Origin: Ignelater luminosus | Lineage: Eukaryota > Arthropoda > Insecta > Coleoptera > Elateridae | Length of the DNA stretch: 64,000 nucleotides | NCBI GenBank assembly: GCA_011009095.1 | Contig: VTPC01091272.1 | Span: 1-64,000 of the forward strand | Reading direction: 5' to 3' | Part shown: positions 57,850-64,000 of the stretch, piece by piece | Numbering within the stretch: position 1 is the first letter of the stretch | How the letters are laid out: each line of letters starts with the position of its first letter | Translations under genes and position numbers: made by a program | Notes under the pieces: model-generated | Databases searched by the model: none | What the model saw: the letters and a program-made list of their open reading frames with translations, nothing else | What the model was told of the DNA's origin: nothing

Positions 57850-58547
57850 CGCTGCTCATCCAGCAAACGGCCAAATATTAACACTAATAGAAAGACAAAA
57901 ATCCTACTTTATATTTATTACAACATGTTATCATTAAAATTTGAGTTCCTGGTAGGCTGTGAAATTCTTCCGTAGGGCGTAGCTTAGACACAATGCATGC
58001 AAATACATAACCTATAAACTGATGATTTTGCCTTGCTTCTAATGCTAACTGTCAATTTGACAGATAATTTTCCGAAATAAGCTAAGACATGATTTTTTCT
58101 TTCATAGCCTCCTGGGAACCTAAATTTTAATGATCGCATGTTACATATAAACGCCACTAAAAGTTAGAACAATTCTTTTTATATTTCCCATTTTGGAAAT
58201 ATTTAATTTTTGAATAAGAACGGCATATCAAACCGCCTTAGTATTTACATGCTGCTAATGTTGTATTAGCTTTGTATATAACCAGCATGAAGCCGGCAAG
58301 TATTGACTGTCATTAATCCTCCACCGATGAGTCCAAACAAAGACGAAACGATCGTCTGAAGGTATGATGGTCAATGCAGGATGCTTATGGCTAAAATTAA
58401 AGAAATTTAAAATAAGGGTAATTGTTTACTTTAGCTACCCCTAAACTTGCAAAATAAAAAAATTAGCCGTAAGCGTCCTTTCTTTGGGCAGGGTCATTTG
58501 TTTTATTACTGGTATACTGCTAGCACTGTAAAGGTAAAATATAAAAC
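57850..58547. other. Intergenic DNA
   Basis: The first bases continue the sequence left of the hAT-type element. Nothing else recognised. Confidence 0.4.
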
Positions 58548-58560
58548 GTGTGTGCGTGTG

Positions 58561-58608
<48 letters not shown>

Positions 58609-58610
58609 TG
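58548..58610. repeat. (TGCG)n microsatellite
   Basis: Starts as GTGTGTGCGTGTG and becomes pure TGCG repeats to the gap, about 12 units. Its true length is unknown because the assembly breaks here. Confidence 0.95.
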
Positions 58611-58620
58611 NNNNNNNNNN
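58611..58620. other. Assembly gap (10 N)
   Basis: Ten undetermined bases directly after the microsatellite. The sequence to the right does not continue the repeat. Confidence 0.99.
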
Positions 58621-59689
58621 TGTATTTCATCTAATGGGCCAGAAGAAAACCATCACCGTGTAAACCTACTGGCGCTGTAGTGGACTCTTTATGGCAAGAT
58701 GCAGGTATTAGTATTGGTGAATAATGAATATTCTTGATAGAAATAATTACTGGAGCTCACTCTTAAAAGTTTATTTAATAAGAAAAACGTAAAACAACAT
58801 TTGACACAACGAATATTGTAAACAAAGAAACAAAAAACTTTTTACTTGACATGTCATTATTATGACAACAACTCCATTACTACGCCTCTAGTTGCCGATA
58901 AGTAAAGCAGTATTACAGTAAACTGCTTATCTATTCAACAGTAAAGCATTGGCCCTGCTTCTGGCCAGTGCTACCTATATGATCAGGCCCACCACTGTTT
59001 GCCAGTATCGTCTCAGTACAGGAGGGTACTATGAGGTCAGCATCTGGCGTTTTTATTTCTGTTTGTTGGGTAGACACAACCATGGTCAATTCTTGATTGT
59101 TTCAAGATGAAAAGTGGTTGCAATACATAGACACACTTTTTTCAAAGATGAATGTAATTTTGAAGAACTTCTGCTTGTATAATTGCAACATAGAAATTAT
59201 TTCTGAAATTTCTTTGACAATCATAAATTCATAATGTCCCAAAGGCTGTAATAAATCATTACGTCCACAGGTAAAACAACAATAGATTAATATCAAATCT
59301 CACAATAAGACAAAGACAATTAATAGTTATTTATATAACAAAAGTGTAAAGTAAAGGTTTTGAATAAGTAGGAAGTTTATGGTACGAGCGACAGCGACAG
59401 CTAATGGTAAGACTTATTAGCAGCGATACATAGATAGATTGAGTAAAAACAAATGAATGCTTAATACTGATTTTATTAATTCCCGAAATTTGTTTATATA
59501 CAAAAAACAACTGCTGATATGATAAAATTAAAAAACTATTGAAGGAGAAATTCTGTTTAATTCCAAGATTAAACAACGAGAAAAGACATAATAAGAAACG
59601 AAGTAATTAGATCTAATTTAAATATGCAACCAATAAGTAATACCAAAAGTAATACAAAAAAGACAATTGAGCTAATTGAGGCATGTGTA
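58621..59689. other. Intergenic DNA
   Basis: No gene or structured repeat recognised. Confidence 0.4.
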
Positions 59690-59885
59690 CAGAATGATAG
59701 AAGATAGGCTAACAAGGAGAGTGTATGAAACAAAGACAGAAGGTAAAATAGAAGAGGTCGACCAAGAAGAACACGGAATGAGGACGTAAAGTCAGCAACA
59801 GAAGAAAAAAAAATACCATGGGGAGAAATAAGATGAGTAGCACAAAACAAAAAGATCTGGAGAGAACTCTATAGAAGATAACAAC
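59690..59885 (+). mobile_element. LINE 3'-end fragment
   Basis: Plus-strand frames give NDRR..ANKESV and then RGRPRRTRNEDVKSATEEKK, followed by IPWGEIR, VAQNKKIWRELYRR. This is the C-terminal GRPRxxWxxDV to WxELA..R.xWR region of insect non-LTR retrotransposons. Only the end survives; stops are present. Confidence 0.6.
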
Positions 59886-61245
59886 TCAACTCCAATGGTT
59901 CTAGATTTCTAGGTAGTAACTAATTCAATAAGTCAATTACGTCATCTTTTAACAGAGCAAAATATCTTTGAAATTATTTTTTTGTGATGGAAGTTTTCAG
60001 TTTTTTTTGCAACGAACACTTTTAGCCGAATGGAGTTTTTAAGTGTGTTAGACAGCTAATAATCATAGATATTTAGAAACTGTGAAAATTTAGCAAATAC
60101 GTCCAATAACCAAATAGGGATTGATCAGAATTGTTTATTTGTAAATTTAAATGACGACCTGACAACCGAGCACTGTAACACACTTCGCTTCATGACACAC
60201 TTTCCAAAAGTTTGTTGTATAGTATTTTTGTTAACAGATCGAGTTCCAACGATTTAAGGTACCTGATGTGGTAAATTGCTGAAATCTGCATATAATTCTT
60301 CATCGAGCAATAGAGTGAAGAAGTAGTTAACTTCAAGCCATAATCGTGATGGAACAAACAGTCTGTACATTTGTTTAGACAAGATAGATACCAAAGCACA
60401 CTACGCTAAAGATTCAGTAAATTTGTTGGTGCATGTTTTTTCATCACGATTATGACTTAAAGTTAGCTGCTTCACCTGATGATGATTCTGGAAACTAGAA
60501 ACGTTATATGAAAATCTGTATAGGCGTCGAATATTAGAAACAAATTGTGCCTGAGGAAATTTCTCCGATTCTAAGAATTCTCAATAATAAGGAAGTTATT
60601 GCCGAAAAACAAAAATTGAAAAATTTTCTGTACTAAGGTTATATCAAAGCAAAGAAAGTTAGATCGAAGTTTTCTTTAGATTATTATTTAGGATCCAAAT
60701 ACGTAACTTTGTTGCTTTCAACCAACTTTGCATCTCTTGTATTTTTAGAGATCTCAATGGTGAGCCTCGTATTTAAACAATCCTTAGATTAAAATATATT
60801 TTGAATTATTGTGTTAATTTTTGCATTCGCTTTGAACCTGTATAATTACTATTCATGTGAATGTGTTGTCAAGTAGCATTCTAACGGTCACGTGATGCTA
60901 ACATTTAGCTATTGTGTAGCGGTGAACGCGTTACTGATATTTAAGTATCATTACTGCAAAATCTCATCGCAGTCTATTTTGTAATATCCGAAGATTTACT
61001 AAACTGATTCATACTCAGTTATTAGTTCCTATTTCAATGATGTTTATACATGACGTCACAAATATCTTGCTGATAATCAACTTAGTCAAAACAAGCAGTA
61101 TTTTACTTTCGATAAAGCTATTTGTAAATGAAATATCCCTGAATTGCAGAAGGTCGAAAAACACACTGGTCTATATACTAATAGTTTAATCATTGTACGA
61201 TGTGTCAAATGCGAAATTATTTAAAAATTCCCATTAGGTATATTA
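59886..61245. other. Intergenic DNA downstream of the ligase gene
   Basis: Contains an inverted repeat at 60313-60478 and an orphan GAGCCTCGTA near 60766 resembling the mariner-type end at 9431. A possible minus-strand poly(A) signal (ATTAAA) lies at about 61185-61190 for the ligase gene. Confidence 0.45.
60313..60478. repeat. Inverted repeat, about 45-bp arms
   Basis: AACTTCAAGCCATAATCGTGATGG (from about 60330) is the inverse of a block ending at about 60465 (CATCACGATTATGACTTAAAGTT). The arms extend to GTGAAG.AG.TA outside. The loop is about 70 bp. It may be a small foldback element. Confidence 0.6.
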
Positions 61246-62364
61246 TCATAATTGCTTTAACTGACGTCTTAGTATTTTTCCAGATGCAGTCTTTGGAATG
61301 CTACCAATAGTAACGACTCCCCCAATTAAGTGTTTATATTTAGCTGCTTTAGATGCCACATATTCTTGAATTCTTACGCCGCTAAAATTAACATTCTTTC
61401 TTGGAACTACAAAAGCCTTTGGAACTTCTCCAAAATCAGGATGAGGTACGCCAACAACTGCTGCATCCTCAACATCAGGATGATCCCTTATTAACTCTTC
61501 TAGTTCAGCAGGTGCTACCTGGAAACCTTTAACCTGTAATAGAAAACATTTTATAAACAAATCTATTTTAAAAATTCTGAAGGATTACTTTTATCAATTC
61601 CTTAAGTCTGTCTGTAACAAAGAAATGCCCATCTTCATTATAATGTCCTATATCACCAGTTCTCAACCAACCGTTGGAATCTAATACTTCTTCTGTTGCT
61701 TTTGGGTTTTTATGATAACCTTTCATTACCTTAAACAAACTTATTAGAAAGAACGTTTGATTTGATTTTGATTTAGTTTACCTGAGGGCCCCGAATTAAT
61801 AATTCGCCTGATTGATTGCAACCTAAACCGGTTTTAATATCGTCATCTAAAGCAACAATTTTACATTCAGTATTGGGTAACGAATATCCGCAGCCGCCTG
61901 CTGTATCTCCACCATCAATATGTTTCGTCTGTGAATGTGTCAGAGGAGAAGCTTCCGTTAAACCATATGCTTGTAGTATCTTAGCCTTTCCGTTAGTTTT
62001 TTGAGTAAATCTTTCAAGGTCTGCAGCCCCCAAGGGAGCTGCTCCACATATTATCGTTCGCATTTGCGTAATATATTCAGAACGAACGTTCGAATCATTT
62101 AAAAGAAATAATACTAATAAACATAGAAACAAATTGTTATTATTTTATAAGTCTATTGAAATAAGTAAGGTTACATACCTATAGGTGGAACAAGGTAACC
62201 AAACGTTGGTCGGTGTTCTTTTAAAACGTTTAAAAATATTTGAGGTCCAAACTTTGGAATTGTAACTAATTTACATCCAGTTGATAGCATATTCAGCATA
62301 GCCATCGAGTGTCCATAAATATGAAATAGGGGTAATACACAAGGTATTACTTCCTGGTGTGATC
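61246..62364 (-). CDS. Luciferase-like 4-coumarate/acyl-CoA ligase, 3' part
   Basis: Adenylate-forming enzyme (ANL superfamily) that activates a carboxylic acid with ATP to an acyl-AMP and then usually a CoA thioester. Minus-strand exons: 62179-62364, 61782-62113, 61589-61729 and 61246-61533, all with GT-AG introns and matching phase. Blocks: [55 protein letters not shown] (substrate/ATP motif YGLTE), [33 protein letters not shown] (conserved TGD), [20 protein letters not shown] (hinge), and [17 protein letters not shown] with the catalytic Lys in SGKI. The C-terminus lacks a canonical SKL-type peroxisomal signal. Upstream exons, including the STGTTGLPKG loop, were not found up to 64000, so the gene is truncated by the window. 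The natural substrate cannot be told. Confidence 0.92.
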
Positions 62365-64000
62365 CTTCAAGCAAAATTAAACTTTGTTGAGTTTACTGAT
62401 TAGTCATTAGTTGACTTGAGATAAACCTACGGGTATATAGTCGGTTCCATTTTTATCTCTCATACTGAAAACGTCACAAGATATTTTTAAATTACAATTT
62501 AAATATGTTTTGCTACTGTCTAATAGCGATTCTATTTCTCTTTATAATGATATAATACCTTCATACCCTTACATAGGTAAATTTTGGAGGAAAATGTAAA
62601 AATCATTTAAAATAAGGTTGGGCGCTGTTGCAACAAGAAAAGCGGTAAAATGTAGATCCAATACAAAAGAAATGCTGTAAGTAGACTGTCGTGTTTCCAG
62701 TGCAACTTGAGTACGATGCTTTTCGAATTTATCTAAGCGAGGATATCTTACTGGTTATCATGTTACGTGTAAAACTAGGTTTAGTGACCCTATGAAATAA
62801 CGCAACATAAGATGATAACGGTATACCTTAAGAAACGATTAGCTCTATTTGGTCGGAGTTTGGGTCAGGATCATAGAGAGGCTTAAATGGCAAAGAACGG
62901 TAGCGGTAGGGTTGTAATTGAGAGGACGCCAGTCTTAGTTAATCTTGACCGATGTAAGTGAACAGCTGATCCTAAAACTAACCAACTATTTTGGTCAAAG
63001 TAAATATAATAAGGACGAACAACATTTATCGATAAGGTAAAATTAAATATCTAAAGAAATATACAAAATGTGAAATACAATTAGTAACTTTAGAATTTCG
63101 AAGCGGAATGGGTATTTATACACTATTTACATTAATTATTAAACGGAAACTTAGCATAGCATTTCTTTATTTGACGAATGTCTTAAAACTACAGCAATGA
63201 AATAATTTATTACAAGAATTGGGCAAAATGGCCACTGCGAGCTATAATGCAGCCTTTAGCTTTTCTACAATTCTGTTAAGAATATTTCTTATAATAACTT
63301 TTGGTATCTCATATTTAAATTTGGTTTGTCTCAAAAAGTCGTATCCCAAAAAAAGAATCTTCCACCTACCCTTGTATGTACTTCATTTAATCAACGTATC
63401 AAAAATATCTCGATACCATTATAAAGCGCATCAAATGCTACAGAGCTATGCCAGATCTTATTCCGATACCTTTTACCATATTGAAGATTAAGATTTTGAA
63501 AAGAAATCCATTTTTCTAACCTTTAATAACGTGTATCTCTTTTGTTACCTTGCGGATTTTGTAACTCTAAATTTATATGATAAATATTTCTTGCAGAATC
63601 ATAAAAGGAATAATAATTAATAATAGTTCCTGAACACGATCAATAAGTAATGTCTACTCTTTTCAAATATTTGCATAAGTGAATACAATTTATTAACTTA
63701 ACCTGATAAACAGTGCTGGTCACAATTCAATTATTTTCAAGGCATATTCATACATTTCATCTTTTATTTAGAAGACGTTAGTGTGACCTTAATTAATTAA
63801 CTAGAACCTAAAACCTAAAGTTACCATTGCTACAATATCCAGATAAACCTTTTTTGGAGTATTTTGATAAAAAAATAAGTCATTTTGATGGATTTACCAG
63901 CAAATTCCAGGCGCATCTCATTTTTAAAAGACAGAGAGCAAAAATGTTCTAAATAAAATTTGATTGATTAATAAGAAAATGCGTTCAGTTAAATAAAACA
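62365..64000. other. Presumed long intron of the ligase gene
   Basis: No further ligase exon recognised on the minus strand. The plus-strand frame at 63219-63491 has hydrophobic stretches but no homology I recognise and an AT-rich composition like the surroundings, so it is not annotated. Confidence 0.4.

Noticed and set aside
58548-58680. Coding frame across the TGCG repeat and N gap
   Set aside because: It is created by the microsatellite and contains undetermined residues.
63219-63491. A 90-codon plus-strand frame with hydrophobic stretches
   Set aside because: No recognisable family, no splice partners, and composition like the surrounding intronic DNA on the opposite strand of the ligase gene.
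1-64000. CRISPR arrays, bacterial operons, rRNA genes or a canonical tRNA
   Set aside because: None seen. The gene structure is eukaryotic, and the only tRNA-like segment does not fold as a tRNA.

Overview
The window looks like nuclear DNA of an insect, probably a beetle. It is AT-rich, genes are sparse with small spliced exons, and the protein families are animal or arthropod ones: glucosamine-6-phosphate deaminase, a cluster of ecdysteroid-kinase-like (EcKL) genes and a luciferase-like acyl-CoA ligase. The rest is mostly degraded insect-type transposons. The beetle assignment is an inference; no marker gene fixes the species.

Host genes. (1) A complete five-exon glucosamine-6-phosphate isomerase/deaminase gene at 2151-3339 (+). 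(2) Three EcKL genes, all on the + strand: 30059-31342, 40997-42232 and 54071-55297. The second and third are close paralogues that share a non-coding leader exon, an intron just before the ATG and promoter sequence; the first is more divergent and begins in a 13-nt coding micro-exon. (3) The last four exons of a luciferase/4-coumarate-CoA-ligase-like gene on the - strand, 61246-62364; its 5' exons lie beyond the right edge or were not found.

Mobile DNA. Non-LTR retrotransposon remnants of several types lie at 11.8-13.0, 26.9-28.8, 33.7-36.0, 45.9-46.7, 50.4-51.8 and 59.7-59.9 kb, and a Penelope-like remnant at 10.9-11.8 kb. DNA transposons include a nearly full-length mariner with a broken transposase (25242-26525), a deleted mariner (9431-10066), Tc1/IS630-like elements (14840-15842 and 52011-53123), a pogo/Tigger-like deletion derivative (48165-48615), a 999-bp hAT-type element with a perfect 8-bp target duplication (56843-57841), a degenerate repeat-encoded protein (22489-23830), and many palindromic foldback elements. 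One foldback splits a LINE.

The least ordinary region is 43126-45863. Two nested elements there have similar termini; one carries GACGT-rich ends and the other a dense AAGCTT array plus what look like spliced coding exons.

There is no operon-like organisation. The EcKL cluster looks like an expanding family of small-molecule kinases. Apart from membership of metabolic or detoxification-type families, nothing links it to the deaminase or the ligase. A 10-base N run at 58611-58620 marks an assembly gap beside a (TGCG)n microsatellite.
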